Source: Blastomyces gilchristii SLH14081 (taxonomy: Eukaryota; Ascomycota; Eurotiomycetes; Onygenales; Ajellomycetaceae). Taken from it: DNA of 64,000 bases. The position numbers were made by a program, and so were the translations under genes. Shown one piece after another: positions 1-10,635 of this stretch (position 1 is its first letter; every line of letters starts with the position of its first letter). The notes beneath the pieces were generated by a model. The model made no database searches, was not told the origin of the DNA, and was given only the letters and a program-made list of their open reading frames with translations. The stretch spans positions 5,777,635 through 5,841,634 of the forward strand of contig NW_003101680.1 in the NCBI RefSeq assembly GCF_000003855.2, given 5' to 3'.

Positions 1-431
1 CCCGCTGGGACTGGCTATCAAAAAAACATGTAAAGTGACTATATATCAGATCTTAAAATGGAACCATGACTTGAAAAAAATGAGAAAGTGGTCCCATTTG
101 GTCCCATTTAGTCTCATTCTTGGCATAAAGTTACTATTTTTAGACATTTTAAGGTTTTTTTTAGACTATTTTTAATTTTTTAAAAAGTAACGCTTTTTGG
201 TAACACTCAAATGAGATTTAAAGTCATTTAAAGCAATAAAAATAATTTAAATTGAGAAGTGGAAATCATGGTCTCATTTGGAAAATGTGACAAGAGTAGA
301 CAGTAAGTCTCACTGGGACAGTATGGGACTACTATCTAATGTTAAAACCGTGTAATGGGATCAGTCGAATTGGTAATGGGACTATCAAAAAATCTGGTCC
401 TGGTCCCAGACACGGTCACACGGTCAGTCTA
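1..431. mobile_element. M0: TIR element without coding capacity, left end cut by window
   Basis: Matches 51387-51820 (M1) over its whole length, so it is the right-hand ~430 bp of a ~506-bp repeat. It ends in ...CGGTCAGTCTA, the inverted complement (one mismatch) of the TAGACTGGCCG start seen in M1 and M2. No reading frame of note. Inside are repeated words such as GGTCCCATTT and a short AAAAAGTAACGCTTTTT palindrome-like motif. It abuts the 3' part of G2-minus at a point equivalent to about 44130-44150 of G2-plus. The next bases, GTAACAAT, could be one side of an 8-bp target duplication whose partner lies outside the window. It is less mutated than M1, keeping several GG/CC words that M1 has lost. 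A hAT-like non-autonomous element is my best guess. Confidence 0.6.
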
Positions 432-798
432 GTAACAATAACTTCTATCTTTCTGTAAGTATTATTTACTCTTCAAGAAGATGTTATATTAGTTCTGACA
501 AGAAGCTCAGATGCTTAAGTAGTACAGAGTAAGAATCTTAGAGCTTCAAGTGTTGATAGATTCTGTCAAGACTGAGAAGGTCTCTCTTACTTGTCTGTAA
601 AAGAAGATGAAAGTGTAAGTCTTCAAGATGAAAAAACACCTCAGAATGACTAGTTTTAAGAAGAGATCAGCTGATGCTACTATTGAAAGTACTACAGAAA
701 TCAATCACTTATTGAAGAGAATCTCACTTCAATTGAAACAGATAACTGAGATACTTTATAATTAGTAAGTTAATACTTTAAGTATCTTTTATACTTTT

Positions 799-1074
799 CT
801 ACAGTATGCTTCTCTGTGATACTGTAGTACTAACTTCACAGCAGATAAAGATGCTGATGCTGAAGACTTTAACAGAGAAGAATAAGTTTGATAAGAGTGT
901 GATTTTTGATAAGTAGACTCTGAGATTTTCTCTTTTTACTTTTTCTACAGGCTGTGACTTTATTAGAATAGCAGCAGTCTGTGAGTTAATAATATTAATC
1001 TTTATTAATTTCAAATATTTCTTTCTTTTCTTATTAACTGCTTCAGGAATTTTACACTTGTCTAGTCTTATCAA
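799..1074 (-). pseudogene. Unidentified 91-codon frame in the G2 3' region
   Basis: Element-sense open stretch downstream of the chromodomain. The same peptide, including a conserved HKCKIPEAV/DKCKIPEAV-like segment followed by lysine-rich sequence, is found in frame at about 43500-43640 of G2-plus, which itself has more stops. Conservation in two copies suggests coding sequence after the chromodomain rather than a random open frame. I do not recognise the family. It could be the C-terminal tail of the polyprotein or a separate small gene. Confidence 0.35.
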
Positions 1075-1264
1075 ACTTCTAAAAACTCTTTGAGAGAAAA
1101 TAGAAGAAGAGTGTTACAGAGTTCATAAGATACTAATTTATTACTGTGAGATTATCTCTAAAAAAACTCTTTAAGAAAAATAAGAAGTCTTAAGTAGTAT
1201 TTCTTACTCAATGTCTCTGATATGTAACAGAGTAATCTCTACTAGCTATCTTATAGCTTACAAT

Positions 1265-1410
1265 CTCTTTCTCAGTATTTTTCAAATACTCAAGTGATTC
1301 TCATGAATTCTCTGATAATAAATAATCTTCTTATTTAATAAGATATTGAAGCTTGTTATAATGTATTTACTCATTCAATATTTTCTTCATAAGATATTCA
1401 GTATCACTCT
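1265..1410 (-). pseudogene. G2-minus chromodomain remnant
   Basis: Antisense counterpart of the chromodomain at 43177-43340 of G2-plus, with the same order: acidic start, ILNK-like helix, aromatic QYLxKWKxY-like core, then DHLKNTE-like tail. Chromodomains at the integrase C-terminus define chromoviruses and are thought to steer integration toward methylated-histone chromatin. This copy is broken by substitutions and cannot be translated intact. Confidence 0.6.
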
Positions 1411-2131
1411 CAATCTCAATATCATTTAACTGAGACAGCTCTGTCTCAAGGCATTGCTTATAGAGCTTCAAATAGAAAATGTGAAAAATAGAATAAATTA
1501 ATTTCAATTCTGAGAGTAATTTCAACTCATATATCTGCTTACTTATTACTCTTATTACTGAGAAAGATTCTAGTCATCACTCACTGAGCTTCTCATATAG
1601 TCTTATTGTCTTGATATTCTTTACTGAAAGTAGTACTTAATTCTCTATCAAGAACTTCATTGAAAGATATTTTTAATTATAGTATTTCATCTACTGCTTC
1701 TAAGTATAATAGATGCTTTTCATTATCTTGTTATAAATTTTATTCAAAAGTTTCAATCTTACTTTTATTTTTAATACTGAGAAGTACTCTGTTCTCTGTA
1801 TCTGTTCAACATTCTGACTATCTATCTCTTTCTTTGAAATATCATTCATGATGTTACTAAGTAAAGAAGAATTATATTTATAATAAGCATAGAAAGAAGA
1901 TACTTTTAAGATTGCATTCTTTGCATTGTTATATACAAATTCAGCAGTCAGAAGATGTTTGAGTCAATTATTTTAATAATATAAATAGAATACTCAAAGA
2001 TGCTATTTTATTGTCTGATTCTGATAATCAGTCTGATCATCTGTCTGTGAATAAAATGCAGTGCTGAGAAGATATCTTATTATAAGATAAGAGTAAAAAG
2101 CTGATCAGTATTTACTGATGAAGAGAAATTC

Positions 2132-2329
2132 TCAATCTGTTATTAATAATTTTAGAGCACTGTGATTACAAATAATAATATCTAAAAATAGATCAGTTAA
2201 TTCAGAGGCTTTAATCTTTTTATAAGTAGAGATATATTTTGTCATCTTTATAAAACAGTCAATAATGACTAAAATTGAGTCAAATTCTTTGACTCTTGTC
2301 AACTTTGACAGGTCAACTATGAAATTCAT
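2132..2329 (-). pseudogene. G2-minus integrase core fragment
   Basis: A 65-codon open piece of the integrase catalytic core, near-identical to the frame at 42253-42477 of G2-plus. It begins with the FIVDLSK segment holding the first catalytic Asp and ends just past the LLITD segment holding the second. The frame is cut by a stop and, on its N-terminal side at 2330, by the G1-c1 insertion. The upstream half of the integrase lies at 10640 and beyond on the same strand. Not functional. Confidence 0.75.
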
Positions 2330-2330
2330 T

Positions 2331-2494
2331 TGTGGTTCGGAAGAACGTACGACTGCCGGATAATAACGCGGGCGTTTCCGAACTTGCTTACGAATGTAAA
2401 GGGGTCATAGCAGCCACCAATTAATTTAGATTACTGTATATAAGAAGCCGGCGTACGCCTGTAATCGTACACTTCAAACAATCTTTGAATCACA
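2331..2494 (+). repeat. G1-c1 5' LTR
   Basis: 164 bp, starting TGTGGTTC and ending GAATCACA. It keeps many CpG sites in its first ~145 bp, unlike almost all of the interior. A TATATAAGAAGC-like stretch near 2440 could be a TATA region. Just after it, TCTGGTAGCATGTC contains TGG two bases inside the LTR, the usual position of a tRNA primer-binding site; the tRNA cannot be named. Confidence 0.9.
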
Positions 2495-4173
2495 TCTGGT
2501 AGCATGTCTAAAAACCGGTGAGAAGTGCAGAGTTCTTCAGAGTGTGATAATTCCATCTATAAAGTAATTTGTAGTTATTATGCCAGTGTGATTCTAAAAC
2601 ATCTCAAAAGATAGTGTACAAAGAAGCAGTGAGCAGAAGGGCATCTGATTGATACTACTCTACTTATAGAAGAAAAACTTAACACTCAGATGCATGCCAC
2701 ATATACAAACAGATGAGATGTAAGAAAGAGAATGTAAGCAGTGAATCAGATTCAAAGAAGACTGCTCTCTACTTAGAAGAATAAAAGAGAAGTTATCATC
2801 ACTGAAGTCATACAATGATAACAGAAAACAGAAATCAGAAATCATATAATGATATAATCATATAATGATATAATAATATAACAATATAATGATAGACATT
2901 ATACAATCAATGAGAAATCACTGAAATGAATATCTTTTCTAGTTAATATGAATAACACTCTTCTCTGCTATCTGAATCAGAAGATATGCAGAATCTCTCA
3001 GAGAGTGTACTTAAAGCAGTAAGAAAAGCAGCTAAGACTACTGAACTGAAAGTAAAACCTCATATATATATGAGAATTCTAAATGAGATCAAGATCTTGC
3101 ATACACAGTGACAGACTAAGATAGAAGTCAAGCAACAATTGATATTTACTGCAGATCAAGTATTCACTATAAAGAGCTTTGTCAACACAATCATCATTAT
3201 CAATAAGAATAGGGAAAACCAGGTCATAGACCTGTAGTGAGAAATCAAATATTTACACAGACAGATAATTATGCTGAATCTGAAGATCTTATCACAATTA
3301 TTCACAATCTCTTCAGAAGTGTACACATTATCTGAGATTATGACACAGAATGAGAATCTGAGTATGAAATATATCAAGCTGAAAGATCTGCTGAAGTCAC
3401 TAAGCTTCAATAAGAACTGAAAAAATGATGCTGCAATCAGCTGACTAAGTCAGATATAATTATATTATCAGATTGAACATGAACTTACAGACAGATAGTT
3501 AACAGAATTTCAATAAGTCTTAAGATCTATTATATTTCTACACAGAAAAGTGAAGTCATTATAAATAACTGATAAAAAGATAAATCTCACAGACTCAGAA
3601 TAATATTCATTCTCATGAATATAAAATGAGTTTTTCAAATGAATCTTGTATAACTTTGAGAAAGTGAATGTATAAGATAAATGTTATAAATACTTTAGTG
3701 AGTATGGATAAGTAGATAATCTTATATCATACTTTATACACTTCAGCTTATACTATCTCACATTGAATAAAGAGCTTTCAATATCTTTCTATTTACAGAT
3801 GTTTATTCATGATCTTATATCTGAGTTAAGAGTAAAATAAAAATGCTTAATCTTATAATCAGATACAGTCAAAGAAGTATATAATATTCTCATTATATGA
3901 GAATAAGTGAGTTAATTATAACAGAAAATACTGCAATTGAGTATATCTCAGCAGAGAATCAGTAATCAGACTTCTATGACACAAGTTATACATTTAAATG
4001 AAATAAATCTAGATTTGAATATTATTACTAAAACACTGAATCTTCTGAAAAAGAGATTCTCTGAATGAAAATCTTGATATTGTGAGTATCAAGCTTACTT
4101 CAACTGTGAATACTAAAATCATGATATAGACGATTACACACAGTGTATACAGTCAAGAGAGTTAAAAAACTAG
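2495..4173 (+). pseudogene. G1-c1 gag remnant with zinc knuckle
   Basis: Capsid-like region, heavily interrupted. From about 2930 a readable coiled-coil-like, Leu/Lys/Glu-rich stretch can be followed, and around 4096-4137 there is a CCHC zinc knuckle whose first and last Cys read as Tyr here (YFNCEY*NHDIDDY). G1-c2 keeps the intact CFNC...H....C form. The gag frame ends at TAG 4171-4173, directly after the slippery heptamer. Product when alive: structural Gag binding element RNA in the particle. The start codon is not identifiable. An AT-rich tandem (ATATAATGAT-type words, 2845-2893) lies in the 5' part. Confidence 0.7.
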
Positions 4174-4205
4174 CAGAATCAGTGAGCTCAGAGACACTTA
4201 CTGAT
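4164..4205 (+). promoter_or_regulatory. G1-c1 programmed -1 frameshift signal at gag-pol junction
   Basis: In the gag frame the codons read TTA AAA AAC TAG, giving the classic heptamer A AAA AAC (4164-4170) followed at once by the gag stop. After a 7-nt spacer (4171-4177) comes a 9-bp stem: ATCAGTGAG (4178-4186) with CTTACTGAT (4197-4205), one G-U pair, 10-nt loop. Slipping back one base continues into LAESVSSETLTDIL..., the frame that holds the protease. G1-c2 and G1-c3 have the same arrangement. Confidence 0.85.
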
Positions 4206-7200
4206 ATTCTATGAAAAGTCTTCAAAGTGAAAGAGATGTCTGTGTTAGATATCCCTCTGAATTCTGTGAATATCAAGAGAAAGCAGGCTTCTGACTGAGA
4301 TGTAATTGAGAATGAAGTGAATACTCATCTTAATATCTTGAGATCTGAAATGTTAATGTATAGAGAGCACTTGAATAAGAATTAAGAGATGACTGTAAAA
4401 GTGTTAGCAGACACAGAAGCTTCTATATAATATATTAATGATTATATAATCTGAAGACTGAAAGAGATCTGCTGAGTGAAGAATTCTCAATACATAAGAT
4501 TATCTGATAACTGATATTTAGTATCATCTGTAAGAGTAAGAGTTCTCTTACACTTCAGAGAATTATCTTGCTATATCTGAGCATGAGAGCTGCAGAATAT
4601 GAAATACAATCTTATTCTTAAACTCAATTGATTTCAAAGATTCAATCTGAAGATTCAATGATGTACATGTTATATATAATTAACTGATAAGAAGAAAACA
4701 GTTCATACAATTCTATTAACTGATATGAGAAGAACATTTCACATCTCTGATATAGAAGAATTAAATCTGCTTACACATTAACAAGTAAAGAGAATGATTT
4801 ATAAGACCTCATCTGAAAGCATTCTGTATATTATACAGAACTCAGAAGTGAAGAAAATTAAGATAAAGAATATACAGCAGAACAAGTATATAAAGAAACT
4901 TCTAAAGAAGTATAAAAAGATCTTCTGAACAGATCTTTCATCAGAATTGCTGCTGAAACAAGAATTTGTACATGAGATTAATATAAGAGATATGAAATCA
5001 GTCAATTAAAATACATACTCTCTGTCACAAACACATCTTGAAGAACAGAAGTGTCAGATCACAGACTTTCTGAATATGATCTCATACAACTCTCATCAAG
5101 TGTGTGAGGCTTCTCAGTTCTATTTATAAAAAAGACAGATGAGAAGTGACAGATGTGTATCAATTATCAAGCACTCAATAAGCATATAATCAAGAACAGA
5201 TACTCATTATCACAGATTCAATAACAGTTGAATATAGTTAGAAATATCTGATATCTATCAAAGATCAATCTTCTCTCAGAATATTAGCAGATCTGTGTAG
5301 ATGAACTATCAGTACTGTGAACTGTGTTTAATATACAATGAAAAAAGTTTGAATTTCTGTTAATATTATTTAATATGATAAATGTATCTGTTATCTTTCA
5401 AATAATGATGAATACAATTCTTTATAAACAGAATAAAATCTTATATCTTGTATATCTGAATAACATTCTAGTCTTCTTAAACTTATATAATGAATATCTG
5501 AAGCATCTTAATGAAGTGCTTACAACTCTGACAGAGTATAAGCTCTATGCTAAATCAATCAAGTGTGTGTTTGAAATGAAAGAGTTGAAGTTTGTGAGAT
5601 ATATAATGAGTGATGATTGTATATATCTCATCTCAGAGAAATTGAATGTCATAGTGAATTGATCATGGCTGAGAAATATACATAATATATGATAATTTCT
5701 TGAGTTAGTCTCATACTACTGTAGATTTATCAAGGATTTCATATGAATAGATGCATCACTTTCAGATCTCTTAAGAGAAATGAATACTAATCTGTGAAAG
5801 AAGAAGTTTCAGTCAATTATCTGAAATACTGCATGTGAAGAGGTCTTTCTCACACTGAGAAAATATATGATAACATTCTCAGTGCTTATTCAATCAGATC
5901 ATGATAAATCTTTCTACATTGAGATAGATGTATCTGAATGAGCTAACAGAGACACTCTTCTGTAAATAAGTAAGAACAGCAAGCTGCATCTGATAATGTA
6001 TAATGATAGAAAACTATTGAGTACTGAGCTCAATTACTTAGTGTATGAAAAGAAATTACTAGTGATTAAGCACACACTGATATTGTGAGATATATATATC
6101 AACAATGAGTATACAATAACAGTGATCACAGATTATAAAAGTCTCATCTATCTATAATTAACAATGAAACCTTTCAAACACTTAGTATGTTAAATCTTGA
6201 AGTTTTCAGTGTATAATCTTAATATCAAATACTGAAAGAAATCAGATGCTGTAATATCTGATGTAATCAGTCACAGACCTGATTTCATGAGTGAGAATTC
6301 TGTGAATCAGATATAAGAGAAGTTCATATTAAATATACTGAGAGAATATAAGAAATCAGAATAAGTGAACAAAATGATCTCTTAGTTGAAGAATAACAAG
6401 ATATCAGATGATAAGTATCTTGTGAAAGTGATAGAAGAGATGCTTCTGAACTTCAAGCTGAGAAAATTGAAAAATGATGTTATGCTTTATCACAATCTAG
6501 AATATGAAGAAGCTTTCTATCTAGAATATTCATTTAGACACAACTTGATGACTTGCATGTATAAGGAATTCAGTCACTTAAAAAGCTCTGAACTTATAAG
6601 TGTACTTAAATCAAGAGTGTACTGATCAAGTATAACTGAGAATATTCAGATGTACACTCACAAGTGCCTGAATTATCAGATTGTGAAAGAATCTAAGAAA
6701 GAATTAGAATGTGAGAAAGTATAATATCAGATGAAATATACAATACAACTGTTTAAATGATGAGAGATGAATCTTATAGATATATTACTGTAAATATCAA
6801 ATGAAAATTGTTAAATAATCACTGCTATTGACTATACTACTGACTGACCAGTTGTAAAAGCAGTTTCAGAGACAATAGAGAAGATGATGATGAAGTTTCT
6901 ACATAATAAGATCTATATTAACTATAGAATACTGTGTGAGATTCTAACTGATAATAATATAAATCTCATAGAAGAAGCAGTGAGGCATTGCATGAGTCAG
7001 TTACAGATAAGATATCATAGAAGAATATCATATCACTCATAAATAAATGAGAAAGTGAAATACTTAAATGAAATCTTGAGTAATATGCTGATGAAATATC
7101 TAGTGAGTAAGTCTACAAGACTATGAGATGAATATCTTGAACAGATGCTGTTAGTCACACAGATTTGACAGCATACAGTCTTCAAGTGTTCATCATTCTA

Positions 7201-8290
7201 CCTGTTGTATAGATTGCATCCGCGCATCTCAGAGAATGGTTCAGAAAAGATGAGAGAGAAAACAGCAGTTATAGATACATTAGTTACAGATGCAGCAGAA
7301 ACAATAGTTGTAGATGTAATAGTTGCAGATGCAGCAGTCACAGATGCAGAATCAAGATTGAAAGAGATCAGTCACACACATGTAAAAGCTAACAAGTTAC
7401 TCCTGAACTGAGCAATTCAATCAAAAAGAATATAAGTCTCACTAGTTAAGAAATTGAGTCTTAAGATAGAAATATGAGTTCTCATACACAATGAGAGTTC
7501 TGAGAAGTTTCAATCTAGATGATTTAAGCTCTATAAAATACTCAAATCACATTCTCTGAAAATATACACATTGAATAAATCAGAGAGACAGATCTTACAC
7601 AACTTGATAAATAATTTATATCTTATAAAGATGAAGATGCAAGATCTGAGTGAATTATAATTATTCACAGTACTCTTATCAGTGTTGAAAAAAGAAGAGA
7701 CTTATAATTGAAAAGTCTCATGAAGTAAGAGAAATCATAGATGCTTATAAATCAGATAATCTCACTTATTCTGATCTTTTCACAATTATAAGAAAAGAAT
7801 GAGAAGTAATAAAGAATTCAGATGAATATCACACTTCAATAAGTAATAAGACTGTAGCTGATCATATAATAACACACTGTAGATAGCAGATGTAATGCAG
7901 TAAAGAGCAGTCTCAGAGCAGCAGACTTGCATATAAGTCAGATCACAGAAGAAAAAGAAATTCAGAGTTGAATTTAACTGTTTACATTAGTTTAATTATG
8001 AAGATAACAAAGAATGAAGCATCTGAAACATTCATGAATATATAGAATCAAGTCATCTCAATCTCTGAAGACACTCAGAGATTGAGTAAGATTAGTTTTA
8101 ATAGACTGTTCACTGTAGTGATCTGAGCAGGTGAAGAGAGACAGTATAATACACAAGACAGAATTACAAAAGATGAAAGCTGCTGAATCTAGTCACTAAA
8201 TACTGTACTGTATAAAGGTTATGTAAGAGTAGTGACTAGCAGACAAAGAAAAAAGTGTAAGAAAAGAAAAGAGATAATGAATTGCTTATC
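4171..8290 (+). pseudogene. G1-c1 pol remnant (protease, RT, RNase H, integrase)
   Basis: Polyprotein of a Ty3/gypsy element, now broken mainly by TGA at former Trp/Arg codons. Protease: ADTEAS at about 4407, equivalent to D-T/S-G-A. RT: readable at 5375-5662, with the catalytic YLDD box changed to YLNN. RNase H about 5900-6300. Integrase: HHCC-like zinc finger 6480-6680, core with AIDY and ILTDNN segments about 6820-6970, YHS..NEK..YLN near 7030-7070, LLYRLHPRI near 7205, then an Ala/Asp/Val-rich low-complexity stretch and SRLKEISH. A GPY/F-like module follows (QSRWFKLYKI, about 7510). Protease and RT lie in different frames here but the same frame in G1-c2, so this copy has an indel between about 4410 and 5375. 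Confidence 0.85.
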
Positions 8291-8402
8291 AATCATAAGA
8301 ATCAACTGTAAAAAGACAAATGTTATCATTCACATCTCATTCATTTTCATATGTCACATGTTTAATCTATTTTCAACATCAAAAACAAAGGAAATCTCAA
8401 AA

Positions 8403-8720
8403 CTAAAGATCTGTAAGAAATTCAAGAGCCGCAAGCTGCTCTTGCAACAACACTGCATATATCTCTGATTTCTCTATCACTCTGCATATGACATTAACAT
8501 TATTTATTGCAAGATTGACTGAAATGTCAATATAGAAATATGTATGCATGTGTGTAGAAAAATTGAAGAAGAGTGTGAGACTCACAGAATCAGAAGTCAG
8601 AGCAGAGAGAATGAAGATAGAAGAAATCAAAGAAGAAGAAGACACAGAACTGAATGAATAACAGTAAGAGTCACTCAGAGTTAAATACTTATAACTCAGT
8701 ATATATACAATCTTTCTCAT
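8403..8720 (-). CDS. Antisense 105-codon frame in the G1 3' region, unknown
   Basis: Minus-strand open frame downstream of pol. It is Ser-rich in the middle (VSSSSLISS) and continues through a NFS-x2-M and RVIEKSEI segment. The same peptide recurs in antisense at 48802-49179 (G1-c3, 125 codons) and partly at 32881-33087 (G1-c2). I recognise no domain. It may be an exon of an antisense accessory gene, or an open frame that survives because the hypermutation rarely makes stops on this strand. The conserved length and position in divergent copies make it worth recording. Confidence 0.3.
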   Translation of the reverse strand: MRKIVYILSYKYLTLSDSYCYSFSSVSSSSLISSIFILSALTSDSVSLTLFFNFSTHMHTYFYIDISVNLAINNVNVICRVIEKSEIYAVLLQEQLAALEFLTDL

Positions 8721-8834
8721 AGAGAAGAGAGAGAAAACAACAGAAGAAGCTTAAGAGTAAGAAAGAGTAGTCTCAGCAGTATTATCATCTTCAATTAAAA
8801 TGATCTCTGATACTGAAGCATCTAAGAACTATTA

Positions 8835-9107
8835 TTAGTATATAAAACTGTAAAAACAGAGATAATAATTACTGAATAAATATCTACTGATCTTAGAATT
8901 GTATACATAATTACAACACATATGAGACTTCTCAGAAAGAGAGAGAGAGACATAGAGAAATACAGAAAGCAGAACACAGTATATAAACAGCTCATTTCTA
9001 TAATGATATCTCAGATAAGATGTACAAGTCTCACATTTGCAGATGTAAAAGAGTATAATATTCATATTTCTGTTTCTGAAAACATGAATATTCTTTATCT
9101 GCATCAT
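8835..9107 (-). CDS. Antisense 90-codon frame in the G1 3' region, unknown
   Basis: Contains several Cys (CKCETC, HMCCNY) and has a near-identical relative at 33200-33517 (105 codons, G1-c2) and at 49223-49474 (G1-c3). It lies between two other antisense frames. No recognised family; the CxCxxC and CC pairs could be structural or chance. Low certainty that it is a real product. Confidence 0.25.
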   Translation of the reverse strand: MMQIKNIHVFRNRNMNIILFYICKCETCTSYLRYHYRNELFIYCVLLSVFLYVSLSLSEKSHMCCNYVYNSKISRYLFSNYYLCFYSFIY

Positions 9108-9436
9108 GAAGTCAGATAATAAATATCAGAGAATAGGCTGATACAGATCAATCATTTCAAAGATATTTATCAGAATGAATATATCTGTAATATTGAATTT
9201 TAACAGTGATAAAAAGTGTCTTAATATCTGTGAATATTATGACTTTGTGTATAATAAAACTTATAATGATTTCTTCTAACAACAGAAAAATCAGTGTTAG
9301 AAAGAAAGAATGAAAAAAGAAAAGACTTACAATCTTAATACTGTTGAGAAGAGAGATGATTCTTCAGTATAAATGAATAATTATCTCATCATGAATACTT
9401 AAAATAAATATAATAATCAGTATCTATGACTGAGTT

Positions 9437-9895
9437 TCAGATAGTTATATCATACACATTCTTCATATAATAAATTATTTTAGAGATTGATAAGAAGAGT
9501 AGAAGTGTATACACTGAGAAATATAATTCATTAAGTCTATACAATATCTTCTTGAAACAGAGAGAGCTGATAATGAAAGCAGAGATAGTAGAAGCAGAGA
9601 GAGTAGAAGTAATGAGAGTGAGAATTATAAGAACAGAGATAGTAAGAGTGAGAGAATCAGACACAGAGACAGATGTAGAAGATTGAGAGAGAGTGACAGA
9701 GAAAGAAACAGAGAGAGTAAAGAGAAATGCAGAAGACTCAGTTATATATAATATAAATAATTTCTTTATTATCATGTCTCTCAAGTTCTCAATCAATGAT
9801 TCAACATTGAGATCACAATCATCAGTGAATACAGATCTGTCAATATGTGAACATTCTATATGAATTAAAACAAATATATCAGTATCTGCAGTCAT
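9437..9895 (-). CDS. Antisense 152-codon frame conserved in G1 copies, unknown
   Basis: Starts MTADTDIFVLIHIE, then a charged segment with VESLIENLRDMIIKKL, a long Ser/Thr/Ala-rich low-complexity centre, and a FKKILYRLNELYFSVYTL tail. G1-c2 has a colinear frame of exactly the same length (33849-34307) and G1-c3 a 111-codon version (49806-50141). It is transcriptionally opposite to gag-pol and lies ~580 bp before the 3' LTR. No function recognised. Surviving at identical length in two heavily mutated copies is unusual for this window. Poverty in Trp and CGA codons could also explain it. Confidence 0.4.
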   Translation of the reverse strand: MTADTDIFVLIHIECSHIDRSVFTDDCDLNVESLIENLRDMIIKKLFILYITESSAFLFTLSVSFSVTLSQSSTSVSVSDSLTLTISVLIILTLITSTLSASTISAFIISSLCFKKILYRLNELYFSVYTLLLFLSISKIIYYMKNVYDITI

Positions 9896-9970
9896 GCAAA
9901 ATAATCAGAAAACATAATCAGAAAATATAATCAGATACTTACTGAAGAAAAGAGAGTCAGAGATGTATAA

Positions 9971-10058
9971 GAAGATAAAGAAGATATATTATCTATAATA
10001 ATAGTATATTATTAGAAGATAAAGAAGATATATTATCTATAATAATAGTATATTATTA
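9971..10058 (+). repeat. 44-bp perfect tandem duplication in G1-c1
   Basis: Two identical 44-bp units (9971-10014 and 10015-10058) beginning GAAGATAAAGAAGATATATT. The equivalent site in G1-c2 (about 34380-34440) has only one, diverged, unit. Identity of the two units shows the duplication came after most of the point mutation. Confidence 0.85.
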
Positions 10059-10084
10059 GAAGATAAATAAGTTCTGATCACCTT

Positions 10085-10321
10085 TTATAATATATTATAC
10101 TTACTGCTAACAAACTGTCTAATATGATTACTACAATCATACTTATTATAAGAACAGAAAGTCATTGTCAGAAATGCATATAATATAATAGATAAATGAA
10201 TAAAAGATATTAAACAGAAGAAGAGACAGAAATCTTGAAGAAGATAATGATGTTTGATAATAATAATGATGAAGAAGATGATTGAAGAATGAGAAAAGTT
10301 AGTGAATAAGTGATATAACAT
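10085..10321 (-). CDS. Antisense 78-codon frame near the G1-c1 3' LTR, unknown
   Basis: Hydrophobic, with an Ile-rich run (IIFFIIIIIKH) that could form a membrane segment. A longer colinear relative is at 34459-34758 (99 codons) in G1-c2. It would be the most upstream of the antisense frames. Ile-rich translation of AT-rich DNA is common by chance, so confidence is low. Confidence 0.2.
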   Translation of the reverse strand: MLYHLFTNFSHSSIIFFIIIIIKHHYLLQDFCLFFCLISFIHLSIILYAFLTMTFCSYNKYDCSNHIRQFVSSKYNIL

Positions 10322-10471
10322 AGTGAAAGTTTCTTTGTGAGAGTATATGCAGAATGATAGTTGAATCAGAGATAGATCACATGATCATGAACACTAGTAG
10401 TGTGCTAATCCGCATGAAGCTAGAGTGTATGTCATGATTACATGAGTGTGACTGAATCTGATGGGGGAGGA

Positions 10472-10635
10472 TGTGGTTCAGAAGAACGCACGACCGTCAG
10501 ATAATAACATGGCCGCTTCCGAACTTGCTTACAAATGTAAAGGAGTCATAGCGGCCATCAATTAATTTAGAGTACTGTATATAAGAAGCCGGCGTACACT
10601 TGTAATCATACACTTTAAGCAATCTTTGAATCACA
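10472..10635 (+). repeat. G1-c1 3' LTR
   Basis: 164 bp, the same length as the 5' LTR, TGTGG...CACA. A well-kept polypurine tract, GATGGGGGAGGA, sits immediately upstream and would prime plus-strand synthesis. It keeps some CpG (GCACGACCG, GGCCGCTTCCG) but fewer than the 5' LTR. Confidence 0.9.

Larger units (their letters stand above)
432..2330 (-). mobile_element. G2-minus, 3' portion of a Ty3/gypsy chromovirus (left fragment)
   Basis: Reverse-complement match to about 42250-44150 of G2-plus: integrase core, integrase C-terminus, chromodomain, then the 3' region. The element is interrupted at 2330 by G1-c1 and resumes at 10640, where integrase sequence continues. Its 3' LTR is not visible because M0 and the window edge cut it off. 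Hypermutated, with many TGA, TAA and TAG interruptions and almost no CG. Confidence 0.85.
2331..10635 (+). mobile_element. G1-c1: complete but hypermutated Ty3/gypsy retrotransposon (8.3 kb)
   Basis: Two 164-bp LTRs bound it, beginning TGTGG and ending CACA. The flanking 4-bp duplication is CATT (2327-2330) and TATT (10636-10639), one transition apart. It sits inside the G2-minus integrase, whose two halves join across it. Order: LTR, leader with possible primer-binding site, gag with zinc knuckle, frameshift signal, protease, RT, RNase H, integrase with GPY/F-like module, a 2.2-kb region with antisense frames, polypurine tract, LTR. G1-c2 and G1-c3 are colinear relatives. Confidence 0.9.

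Noticed and set aside
3156..3410. Minus-strand frames opposite gag in G1-c1 and G1-c2 (also 27533-27787), looking like small membrane proteins
   Set aside because: Antisense shadows of a Lys/Glu/Leu-rich coiled-coil gag: hydrophobic Phe/Ile/Ser translation is what such a sense strand produces, and no copy extends the frame further.
9437..9895. Resemblance of the antisense frame's N-terminus to a ubiquitin-like or Crinkler-type header
   Set aside because: Only a vague hydrophobic/charged pattern; no diagnostic motif could be matched by eye.
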